A DNA stretch of 64,000 nucleotides, taken from Mycosarcoma maydis. Its lineage: Eukaryota; Basidiomycota; Ustilaginomycetes; Ustilaginales. The DNA lies in assembly GCF_000328475.2 (NCBI RefSeq), contig NC_026495.1, positions 372,001-436,000 of the forward strand. The letters run 5' to 3'. Position numbers and translations under genes: made by a program. Positions within the stretch are counted from its first letter, which is position 1. Every line of letters begins with the position of its first letter. The notes below the pieces were generated by a model. The model saw only the letters and a program-made list of their open reading frames with translations. It was not told the origin of the DNA and searched no databases. Positions 24,101-31,783 of the stretch are shown in pieces.

Positions 24101-27100
24101 TAATGGGCAGGCAAGTCTGGCCAGTCTCCGTCTTGGCGACGATCCCAAGGAGACGAAGACCGATGCTGCCACCGGAAAAACGGCAGACGAGCCCGGCTTC
24201 TTCAAGTCAGCGGTGCAGTCGTCGGTCGTGAGTGCACCATCCGAAGAGCTTGACGGTCTCATCGCCTTCCTCCTGACCGAGCTTCTTAAAAGCACATCAA
24301 AGAAATCACTGTCGACGACCGCCTCAGCGAGCGATGCTGCCACCTCCACTGCCAATCAGGATTCTGTTCAAGTCAGCGCCCAGAACGCCGCCGATTCGCC
24401 GGACAACACAGCTGCGCCCGCTCATTCGACTGCCTCCAACGACGCAACGAGCATCAGAACGGAAGAGGAGAAGCAAGATGACATTGCCTTCTTCTACTCT
24501 ACCTTCCTCATGCAGTGCCTTACCGAACTCTTGTCCTCCTATTCTTCGTGCAAAACCTCGTTTGTCAATTTCAGCAAAAAGCGCCTGTTTGCCGCAACAG
24601 CCGGTAACGTCGCCTCTCAGGTGTCAGCGCCGGCTGCCAGTGCGCCAAACAGTGTCAGCTTTGCACCTGGAACACCTGGGAGCAAGGATGCGGTACGATC
24701 GCGTGCTGGCATCCTCGGCACATTCTTGTCGGAGCTCGTTCCCGCCGGTTTCCTGAGCTCGTACGGCAGCAACGAGTTGCGCAGGAAAATGACATTGTCC
24801 AATTGGGCCATGTCGGTGCTCGTAGCTCTCACGGCAGACGTCAGCGTGCACATTGATGTAAAGGAAGTGCCAGCAGATCTGATCATGGTGCGCAAGATTG
24901 TGCTCGATGCGATCGCTCGCACGATCAAGGAAGCCGCTTCCTCGTCAGAACCCATTGAGGTGCGCTACGGCCGTCTGTACGCTCTCAGTGATCTCTGCTA
25001 CCGTTTGCTGATAGCGCGTCCGAATAGCACGGGCGGCAAGCAGACCGAAGATTTGACCCTTCACATGGCCAAGACGATGCTGGAGAAGAACTACGTGACC
25101 GTACTTACCAGTGCCATTGCCGACGTCGATCTAAACCTGCCTACGGTCAAGTCGCTGCTAGAAGCCATTCTGCGACCACTGGAGCATCTCACCAAGGTCT
25201 CTATCAAGATGGGCAAGGCCAAGGACAAGAACAGCGGTCGCACCGTCATCGACGAGTCCGAGGATGATTCCGAATTCTCATCAGACTACGATATGGAAGA
25301 GGACTTTGACGATGAGGATGAAGACGACGAGGAGATCGAGCGCCAAGAGACGCCCGACTTCTACCGCAACTCGTCACTCGGAATGCACACGGGTGAGATG
25401 GAGACTGGGCTCGAAGACGACGAGATGTCGGACGAGGACATGGACGAGGACGAGGACGACATGGAAATGGAGGATTTCGACTCGGAAACTGGTAGCGAGC
25501 TGTCCACGGACGAGGAGCTAGAAGGCCTGGACGGTGACGACCCGCACATTATGGAACTGACCGACTCGGATGCCGACATGGACGACTCGAGTGATGAGGA
25601 CTCTGACTCGGATGGCGACGACCACACTCATTCGCATTCACGCGGTCACGGCAGCCACCGCGACGATGCCAGCATCGTTGACGAGGAGGACGGATGGACC
25701 ACCGAGGACGAAGAAGACGAAGGTGAAGACAACTTCGATGACGAGGACGAGGAGGCGCTCGACTTTGTGTTTGAAGATAGCGACGACGGTATCTCTGCCA
25801 ACCCCGACGACGTGGACGACGAGCACGTGATCGGCATGGATGATGATGTTGGCGACGGTCTTCTGGACGATGAAGAGATCGAGATGCTCGAAGAGGACTC
25901 GATGGATGGTCACGACGACATGTCGCAGCTCGAGCTCGCCGAGGAGTACGCGGCTCCTGTCGATGACCGCTTCGGCGCCAACTGGGGCTGGACTGCAACT
26001 GCCGACCCACGTTCGGGTGGCTCGGGCGCGTACGGGGATCGTCCACGCACGTCTGGCGTCTTGCCGCCCAACTTTTTCCTGCCGAATGCGATTGCCAACG
26101 TGGGCAGTGGCACGGGTGGTCACCGTCGACGCAACCTGCTAGACTTTGACTCGATGATGGCGCCTCGTCGCTTGGCGCCACCTTCGGACGAGATCTCGAC
26201 TCATCCGTTGCTGGTGGACCAGTCGGATGCCGATGCCAGCCGTCATGCTGGGCGAGGCGCTCGTCGCGGCTCTGGCGGCGGACCGCTTGCGTCTGGACAT
26301 GCTGACTGGGCGCAGTCTGTCGAGGAGTTCGTGGGCGAAGGTGCATTGCAATTCCTTGAGAACCTGCTGACACGAGGCGGTGCAGCGGGCGGTACTCAGG
26401 GCATCCGAATCGAGCTTGGCGATGGCGGCCGCATGCGCATCGATGGCATCGACGTGAGCGGTCGTCTTGGTCGCGGCGGACCGCATCATCACCATCACCT
26501 TCATCATCACCATCACCACAGCCATACTCACCACGGCCAAGCTGTACTTGGTGGTGATGGGCAGCGCGCATCAAGCAGCAGGCAAGCTGCATCGCAGAAC
26601 GATCCTGTCACGCTTGCACAGTCGTTTACGCCGATGCCTACGCTTACGCGGTGGTCCGAGGAGGCGCTCATCCTGCTGCCATCTTCTAGCGTGTCGAACG
26701 AGCGCACGTCAAAGATGCGTAATCACGTCATCAACGCGCTGTTATCGGGCTTCAAGAAGCACCGCCTGGAGACGCGTCGCCAGCTAGAAGAGAGCCGCAA
26801 GGCCTGTGAGCAAGCACGGCAGACAAAAGAAGAGGCGAAAGCCGACATCGAGCGGCTACGTGAAGGCAAGCAACGCACCGAAAAGGAGCTGGAGGAGGCG
26901 CGCGAGCGACTGCGCCACGGTGAGGAGCGTGCCCGACAGATGCTCGCCGAAGGCGATGCCGCGTACGAAGCGGAGGCGAGTGGCACCGGTGCGGTAACCG
27001 CGTCGGACAGCGTGTCGATTGGCGGTGATGCAAGCGTTGCGCCAGCGTCTTCTTCTTCGGTGACTGACGATGTTGAGATGGTGGATGTGGAAGCTGCTGC

Positions 27101-29348
27101 GACTAGCCGTTCTTCGTCCCAATCTCAGCCGGCAGAGGCGACCTCGGATGCCGGCGCAGCGCAAGCGCAACCTCGTCCGTCGGCGGAAGCCGCACGTGCG
27201 ACCATCACGATCAACGGCGAAGAGATCGACATCACGGATACAGGCATCGACCCAACGTTCCTCGAGGCGCTTCCAGACGACTTGCGCGAGGAGGTTCTCA
27301 ACCAGCACTTCCGGGAGCGTCGCGCTGCCGAAGCCACGAGCAACCTGCCGCAACCTACTTCGATTGCCCCAGAATTTTTGGATGCTCTACCGCCTGAGCT
27401 GCGTGCTGAAGTGATCCAGCAAGAGACGCTTGAGGCGTCACGACGCCGAATGCGCGAGGAGATGGCCTCGCGTGTTGATGGGGACCGAGCTGGCCAAAGC
27501 GCTGCGCAAGCGGCGGGCGAACGTTCGCTTGGTGCTGGCTCTGGACGCAGCGATGAAGATGGTATCGGAGGGATCAACCTGATCGACGGATCTCGAGGCG
27601 CAGCGTTGGGCGGGCATGATGTTGAAGCCCTGCTTGGCGAAGTGGATGAGATGGGTGACATGCTTGGGCTGCCAAGTTTGGGCGGCGAGCGCACGGAGGG
27701 TGGTAGTCGCCAACACCGTCGATTCGAGGACGAGGAGGAGAGGCAAGACGTTTCGAATGGCACGATTCGTGCGTTGCCTGGCTCGAGCGCTGGTCGAATG
27801 AGCACCATACCGGTGCATATGCTGGATGTGACGGGACGTGTCGGAGCTACCGAGCTGCATGGGCGGGAGCGTGTAGACATGGCGAGGGGAGGGGCGTCTT
27901 CGCGCGACGGCATCCAGCTTCTGGACAAATCGGGTGTGGCGACACTGGTACGACTGCTGTTCTTCCCGCAGATGAACGCCAAGCAGACGGCTTTGCACAA
28001 GGTGCTTGCGAACCTGTGCGAGAACCTCAAGACACGCTCGGAGCTGCTGAATTTGCTGCTGATGGTTCTGTCGGAGGGCTCGGTGGATGCGCACGCTGTG
28101 GATCGCTCGTTTGTGTCGATGAGCAATCGGGCGAACCGCATGCACTCGACGCCATCGAGACCGACGCCGAAACGAGCCAACTCTGGCCCTGCTAGCGCCA
28201 TGCATGGGCATAGCTCGACGCCAGGTGGTCAGGGACAGGGCATGGCGGGCTCGACGGCGCCACTGTCCAAGACGGGCGATGAGGCGCCGTTCCTGATTGC
28301 GTCGCGCAGCATTGACACACTGCTGCACCTGACTTCGGTTAACACACACGCGGCGCTGTGGTTCTTGCGAAACGATGCACGACCGCCGAAGCGAGGGAAG
28401 GGCAAGGAAAGGGAGAAGGAGAAGGAGACAGACGGGTGGGAGCGCGGTACGGCGCCGATCAACGTGTTGCTCGGGTTGCTGTGCAAGGAGACGATTTTGG
28501 GCAACAGTCAGCTGGTGGACTCGCTGTTGGCGCTGATCCACTCGGTGACCAAGCCGCTGTACTATACGGCTGCCAAGACAAGTGGCACATCGGCGTCGAA
28601 GGGTGTGGCAGACAACATTGCGACGAACGCGTCGGCCGAAGCAGCGAGCAGCACAGAAATGGCGCGAAGCGATGGAGGAGGAGTGAGAGAGAACGAGGCG
28701 GTGGTTACAGCAGGCGAATCGGCGTCAGGCGCCACAACTGGCGAGCGGGATCGCGAAGCGGGTACTTTGATGGTTGGATCGCATCTGAAAGCGGAACTGG
28801 ACGAGCTGCCGACGATTCCAGCGGATCGACTGTGCAACCTGGTGAAACCTTTGACGACGGCGCTGTCGAGCAAAGGGTTCCAACACACACTGTGGATCGC
28901 GGCGCACGTGAACTGCATCGACGGAGCTCGGGATACAATCTGTGGCGCTCTGCAAGCGCAGGCGAACCAAGCATCGCGGTCGTTGATGGGCGATCTGGAT
29001 GCGCTGCTGGCGACGCTGCCCGAGGCAGTGGCGGAAGATGAGGAGGAGGAATTGGGGGACAAGAAGGCGAATACGAATGCGAATGCGAATGCGAGCGCTC
29101 GAGGTGGCGGCGATGGAGAGCTGACGCCTGGAGGAGCGGCGACGGCGGCGGCAGCTGCGGCGTCAGCTGGAGTGACGCAGTCAGGCATTGTGATCAGTGG
29201 GCCGACGGTGACAGATCGGCTGTCGGCGATGAGCGGAGCGCAACGGATCGAATCCAAGGCGTTGGCAACATTGGCAAGCCCAACCAACGCACAGGCGGTG
29301 TTGCTGCGAAGTTTGCGTGCGCTCAACTACATTATGACGGGCCGCTAA
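18150..29348 (+). CDS. TOM1: TOM1/HUWE1-like giant protein lacking the HECT domain
   Basis: This is a homologue of TOM1/HUWE1/Ptr1, giant E3 ubiquitin ligases of nuclear and chromatin quality control. Exon 1 (18150-18188) encodes 13 residues. A 90-nt intron (GTAAGT...TGCAG, 18189-18278) is followed by one exon to 29348, giving 3702 residues. The DUF908/DUF913 armadillo-like region occupies about the first 850 residues and opens with WCWPRGDLYYWTGLLNRF near 42. A UBA domain (VRTMVDMGFPEGAARHAL) lies at about 1390-1430. A long Asp/Glu-rich tract spans about 2340-2560. A His-rich stretch is near 2748-2766 and a charged helix/coiled coil at about 2837-2902. Two ubiquitin-binding-motif-like repeats (DPTFLEALPDDLREEVL and APEFLDALPPELRAEVI) lie at about 3000-3062. 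A conserved helical block follows at about 3226-3281. The frame stops at TAA 29346-29348 after SLRALNYIMTGR. The catalytic HECT domain is not encoded here or downstream in this window. Confidence 0.93.
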   Translation: MKITKTPKRLAPAVSMRFKVLPKTWNGALTTTIPTPFFLAILQAPEILALQDRITKSSDDELPAVLDSVSEWCWPRGDLYYWTGLLNRFDNILENICRDYELSKIQANDFTPLTKRLLVSILRFSRLLIENCTNRKLYSSFEHLNDILYTHDLDVLEAALRLVLRAAQQHSSHHPRHEFQISKERLTTLAMIWTPRDHGLSLVDIAQSEKLNPSELSHVRFQFFKRSGSTASAQPVASASTLSTTDSSHAARNSPHQQQQHNHHNPSTSTPTRLRNRDSRPAMLPALSTGALPATPTRTGDRGDNNATQASSAAVPAGRREGLVTVDLGRITPDHGDAADLLAKAIETYEVPQEERFELFQRIRLALGLQDARDRSQLLVCRLLAIACYGLVIGESIASTQLFLYEPDLIQRIAALVDPVQSIDMAVQSSAFYALDSLGRYRNRVSVVLNSVNASVNHGIILSVMRNLIDDLRKAEPASTEHFVDSVLSFVAFIATSSSASHTIVGAGLVPLLVELVDIRSPDRYMVQRTISRALGLIDSLTYAVPQAFDLFCNARGLDVLVDRIKAEVNRDIDDGAADRMSDSVFGEPGPDNLYGRLSFGRASLLRSMFKTITQMMASTGTGDGLRNLVNTSLPDSLKRIILHRNIFGPQILALAILITSTFVHNEPTSLAILQEAKIPDVLFDAIEADIEAHWEVIYSIPNAIGAICLNQAGLDLFNSRHLIPKLFSLFTSERHTKVFQDRDNANAFGAAIDELMRHQPSLKPLVMESIMRSLDDISQMGRTFELPQDPKARAAYGLLAVGDAAAAAAAAGARAVALADVVTDEPDPIRKEDLTKLETNPVIAAIDVVSRFLEGLFQTSSHCKEFIKMDGLEKLLGYYSLPCLPYDFSASLLADSLVTLIRLMAEISPSTVLIAMLRDIKVAWEQVTALLGLPDKSSASIPHDDKSRFLWMATPRDDAEANTANAAFRKLVGLCSRTHLFTDVCTITYVGHKLPSIFLQTLVSSSTSGTISIAELGAMHRACAWENMLLKTSLPPPPPSSATEKISTEVSSAGAPQTGSQSPSVATEAPGQASTNANRTAGSFTQTQATQVQRTPQHGVPDDLLQDLAGTVEQRAQSRSSLQPEQEQPGHKNAAALRYVASQIPSSLTSLFEETVRYLAPRRSVDAAHKTAAHTASIEIAKSLTEHLAWRESSNGINSFAFATLMICQTSCLLFDERPNSPTVYPAILRALDKQGGLEALFDLFRRYVAEIDRFYNGHGNSMKLSASDIDEAGIKLGHTCGGLKVSLGVLLKLAHCKGLIDSAQTTQLIREGGKDVFEPHAYLVKIRLDVLQLLLAAWDKPWLPSLPASVNRLMLQNLLTILKAQNESASAPKKTSTASGSSGAAGSFESAIPTLLNMPNPFAFGSAPRVIPAPIRRPPNEERVRTMVDMGFPEGAARHALSRCQNNLNAATEYLLARDDLVVHYRDNPNQPWNGQGITGSSEGLNGARPAALPAIEIAPPATDAVAPATNDDADAWDDEEDRTLAHDESNASSDDVPDAPMADAGGSDASAADTGDKKPEVDDTMDADKAAKIKLDLDQRRNALRASLVERGLELADHHPALVFEVKSAILLQVSERTKAMTHIEALVKVIDSEASSAFGDKADFVALRMQLLALVLHDEQIFKQLDRDVVNSALTSLERLIQIYSTWSPSIRGSSNAAPASQSECLAEVTRTGTSEPLPKSSSQPKWLASLILALIGILGFSEDIAEVKPDDELLEDPVDDNPLSSGGSGDATTKSDEAKAAAGGTPSSTACISTTDKPVLPRVRVGPVSISDTLFRFALQIFRQATSLERNDLLAAFRLLTVLTRNSSVAARFAREGGVHLMFEPFHVLEPKQVSGCQPFVALVLRHIVEDAQTLATVMTQEIHGLVAQSRNKTSDTSTLVRQLDCAVLRDPDVFLDSAVSKLEMTEYSPTKGSGHVRLIQGTTAAETGAKESPSDLAGNGQASLASLRLGDDPKETKTDAATGKTADEPGFFKSAVQSSVVSAPSEELDGLIAFLLTELLKSTSKKSLSTTASASDAATSTANQDSVQVSAQNAADSPDNTAAPAHSTASNDATSIRTEEEKQDDIAFFYSTFLMQCLTELLSSYSSCKTSFVNFSKKRLFAATAGNVASQVSAPAASAPNSVSFAPGTPGSKDAVRSRAGILGTFLSELVPAGFLSSYGSNELRRKMTLSNWAMSVLVALTADVSVHIDVKEVPADLIMVRKIVLDAIARTIKEAASSSEPIEVRYGRLYALSDLCYRLLIARPNSTGGKQTEDLTLHMAKTMLEKNYVTVLTSAIADVDLNLPTVKSLLEAILRPLEHLTKVSIKMGKAKDKNSGRTVIDESEDDSEFSSDYDMEEDFDDEDEDDEEIERQETPDFYRNSSLGMHTGEMETGLEDDEMSDEDMDEDEDDMEMEDFDSETGSELSTDEELEGLDGDDPHIMELTDSDADMDDSSDEDSDSDGDDHTHSHSRGHGSHRDDASIVDEEDGWTTEDEEDEGEDNFDDEDEEALDFVFEDSDDGISANPDDVDDEHVIGMDDDVGDGLLDDEEIEMLEEDSMDGHDDMSQLELAEEYAAPVDDRFGANWGWTATADPRSGGSGAYGDRPRTSGVLPPNFFLPNAIANVGSGTGGHRRRNLLDFDSMMAPRRLAPPSDEISTHPLLVDQSDADASRHAGRGARRGSGGGPLASGHADWAQSVEEFVGEGALQFLENLLTRGGAAGGTQGIRIELGDGGRMRIDGIDVSGRLGRGGPHHHHHLHHHHHHSHTHHGQAVLGGDGQRASSSRQAASQNDPVTLAQSFTPMPTLTRWSEEALILLPSSSVSNERTSKMRNHVINALLSGFKKHRLETRRQLEESRKACEQARQTKEEAKADIERLREGKQRTEKELEEARERLRHGEERARQMLAEGDAAYEAEASGTGAVTASDSVSIGGDASVAPASSSSVTDDVEMVDVEAAATSRSSSQSQPAEATSDAGAAQAQPRPSAEAARATITINGEEIDITDTGIDPTFLEALPDDLREEVLNQHFRERRAAEATSNLPQPTSIAPEFLDALPPELRAEVIQQETLEASRRRMREEMASRVDGDRAGQSAAQAAGERSLGAGSGRSDEDGIGGINLIDGSRGAALGGHDVEALLGEVDEMGDMLGLPSLGGERTEGGSRQHRRFEDEEERQDVSNGTIRALPGSSAGRMSTIPVHMLDVTGRVGATELHGRERVDMARGGASSRDGIQLLDKSGVATLVRLLFFPQMNAKQTALHKVLANLCENLKTRSELLNLLLMVLSEGSVDAHAVDRSFVSMSNRANRMHSTPSRPTPKRANSGPASAMHGHSSTPGGQGQGMAGSTAPLSKTGDEAPFLIASRSIDTLLHLTSVNTHAALWFLRNDARPPKRGKGKEREKEKETDGWERGTAPINVLLGLLCKETILGNSQLVDSLLALIHSVTKPLYYTAAKTSGTSASKGVADNIATNASAEAASSTEMARSDGGGVRENEAVVTAGESASGATTGERDREAGTLMVGSHLKAELDELPTIPADRLCNLVKPLTTALSSKGFQHTLWIAAHVNCIDGARDTICGALQAQANQASRSLMGDLDALLATLPEAVAEDEEEELGDKKANTNANANASARGGGDGELTPGGAATAAAAAASAGVTQSGIVISGPTVTDRLSAMSGAQRIESKALATLASPTNAQAVLLRSLRALNYIMTGR
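18189..18278 (+). other. In-frame, stop-free 90-nt intron of the TOM1-like gene
   Basis: The intron starts GTAAGT and ends with a T-rich tract and TGCAG. Its length is a multiple of three and it has no stop codon. Retention would therefore add 30 residues rather than end translation. Homology of the flanking exons to TOM1 N-termini supports removal. Confidence 0.85.
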
Positions 29349-31683
29349 AGGAGTATAGCCTCGAAACTTGACACATTGCTTGGCTTGGCGCATTCACGAT
29401 ACGTTTGACGAGCATGCACGAAAGCAATTCACGATTGTAATTAGTACTCATACACACCAACCTATCGACGTGTCTCGCTGTGGGAGCCATAACAGGGTGC
29501 GAATAAGATTGTTTGGGATGATGATATGAAACAGGCGTGCGCAGGGTTTGGACACCACGAACAGGTATCGGACATGTTTGTGATCAAGTTTCAAGCATTC
29601 AGGCAAGGGCAGGGTGCTGGAGGGCTGGAGAGCTGGAACAACGTGGCATATAGGCGAGTAGAATGCGAATTTGCAATAAAGGGTTTGGCTGCTGCGGTCC
29701 GGCGAGATGTGTAAGATTTAGTGCGTAGTGGTGTCAAGGCAGGAAATCGAGCAAGTGACTAAGTTGGTGGGTTGCGTGCATTCAAAATTAGCTTAAGTTG
29801 TTTGGCAAGATTCACGATTATTTGGGGCAGAGTGGCAGTGTGGTCAAAGTGTCTAGACCCTGGCTGGATCGAAGTGGTTCGGCTAGGAGATGCAGGAAAA
29901 TCACGCATCACGGATCGAGCACGAGCACAAGCAAGTGGGCAGCGAACACTAACGCAGTGACGATCATCCTACGTGAACAAAGAAGGGCAAGTGAAGGCAA
30001 GAACGAGGAGAGAGCTAAGAGCAGGAAGAGATGCGCTGAAGAGACAAGAGACCATACATGACATCCGAACGAGCGGCTCAAGCTCGAGCTCGAGCTCAAG
30101 CTGCGAGTCAACGAGTCAAGAGCGCAGCAAGCACCGAGGTGTGGGTCGAGGTGTGGGTACAAACGCGTATTCTTCATGATTCGTGATTGTTCTTGCTGGA
30201 ATCAAGCACCAAGGCAGAGAAAGAGCCAACGAAACACCAATCACCAATCACCAATCACCAATCACCGAATGACAGAGTCACAGTCACAGTCACAGTCACA
30301 TTTACACAGTCACGAGTGGGCAGACAGCGAATCTTGTTATTCGTGATTAGCACGTAGTGCTTCACGATTCACGATGCGTGATATGATTCTTGCAAGTTAT
30401 CAGTTTGAGTCACAGACACGAGAGTCACGAGTCACGAGTGTGATGCGTGTTTGCTGCCAGAAGAGCGATCCCGCAGCCACAAACGCCTTACGCGCGCTGG
30501 TTTGTTTTCAATCAAAACCTTTCGGGCTTCCCGTCTGGCTGGAACCTCGCTCCTCGCAGTACAATCACGAATCGTCATCCGCTGTTAAACGCCTCGGTGG
30601 TTCCGCATCAGTCACGAGTCACACAGAGAGACTCTCGTGACTCAGGACTCTCGCTCTGACTGACTTATCCACGATCAGTCGAGTAGATTTTCCACCTTCT
30701 ATTTGTGATTGTCCTTTCGGCACTCGCGACTAGTCCTCGCCACTCGTCACTGACTGGTAATTGACCGGATTTCTACTCGATTTTGGCCTTGCCGCTTCGG
30801 CGCGGTTCTGCGTCTCGACTCTCTCTCTCTCCTCTCTCTCTCCTCTGTCTCACTCGACCAGCTGCTGCCAAGCAGAGTAGTGAGTTGTGCGTGAGTCGAG
30901 AACCCTGGATCTTTGCCTCCCGCTCTTTTCTCTTGCTTCGGCTTCGCTTCCGCCCGTATCACCCTTGAGTCCCGCCGAGCTATCTGACCCGCTCGTTAGC
31001 TCGATCTCGTCATCGTCCTTGTCACCATCATCACCACCACCACCACCATCATCATCATCACCACCGTCGCTCCGGCTGTTGCGATTGCTGCTTGACCACA
31101 GATACTCCCCTCTACAAACGGATTCCCAGGCTGCCATCACAGCTCAGTGCCGCCCCGCCCCGCCCCCTTCCAAATTCCCACCACGTTTCTCGGTGGCATG
31201 CTCAGCGTTCCTGCATCTATTCGCTTGCACTACGTTGATCCGTGGCGTTGCTTCTCTGATCCCACTCTTCATCTCGAAATGAACCTGCGTTGACCTTCTT
31301 GCGCTCATTCAACATCTTGGCGCCAACTGGTTTTAAAGCGCTCGCCCACCATCTCGAACAAGCTCGGCTTTTTCCTCTCCGCTTCCACCGTCATTCCGGC
31401 TATTCCCCTTGTCGACGCCGCTGCGTGCACCCGTACATTGTCCAGCTTGGCCTCATCTCGAACCTTCCTTCTACCCTCTGCTCAGTCACCTCTCCAGAGT
31501 CATCTCTCCTACCGTCTCGCCGCATCCACCTTGACACCTTCAATTCCATTCTCACGCCACTTGACCACGTCTTTCTGCTCATTAAACACCATCCGCCACA
31601 TCCGCAACTCGCAACGCACAAACATCTCGTCAAGATCTGCGCTTTCTGATCATCAGCAGGGCGCTGCCCAGGAATCCCTGCTC
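29349..31683. other. Intergenic region and PDE leader, no HECT sequence
   Basis: This 2.3 kb stretch runs from the TOM1-like stop to the first assembly gap. AATAAA at 29675-29680 is a candidate polyadenylation signal. Motif clusters are at 29388-29440 and 30170-30440. From about 30780 the + strand turns C/T-rich. The last 400 nt before the gap (31283-31683) has no ATG on the + strand, as in a leader of the phosphodiesterase gene. None of the open frames resembles a HECT domain. Confidence 0.65.
30235..30300. repeat. Adjacent CACCAAT (7 bp) and CAGTCA (6 bp) tandem repeats
   Basis: About four and a half copies of CACCAAT (30235-30266) are followed by about four copies of CAGTCA (30275-30300). 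Both share the TCAC core seen in the dispersed intergenic motif. Confidence 0.85.
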
Positions 31684-31783
31684 NNNNNNNNNNNNNNNNN
31701 NNNNNNNNNNNNNNNNNNNNNNNNNNNNNNNNNNNNNNNNNNNNNNNNNNNNNNNNNNNNNNNNNNNNNNNNNNNNNNNNNNN
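31684..31783. other. Assembly gap of 100 N
   Basis: There are exactly 100 undetermined bases, a common placeholder for a gap of unknown size. It removes the 5' coding part of the phosphodiesterase gene. Confidence 1.

Noticed and set aside
25549..28541. Long antisense frames inside the TOM1-like gene (347-367 codons)
   Set aside because: They are shadows of a GC-rich coding strand, with Arg/Ser-rich low-complexity products and no domains.
31438..31683. N-terminal PDE or separate mitochondrial-like protein before the gap
   Set aside because: The frame starts at TTG and the region has no ATG. It shows no phosphodiesterase motif.
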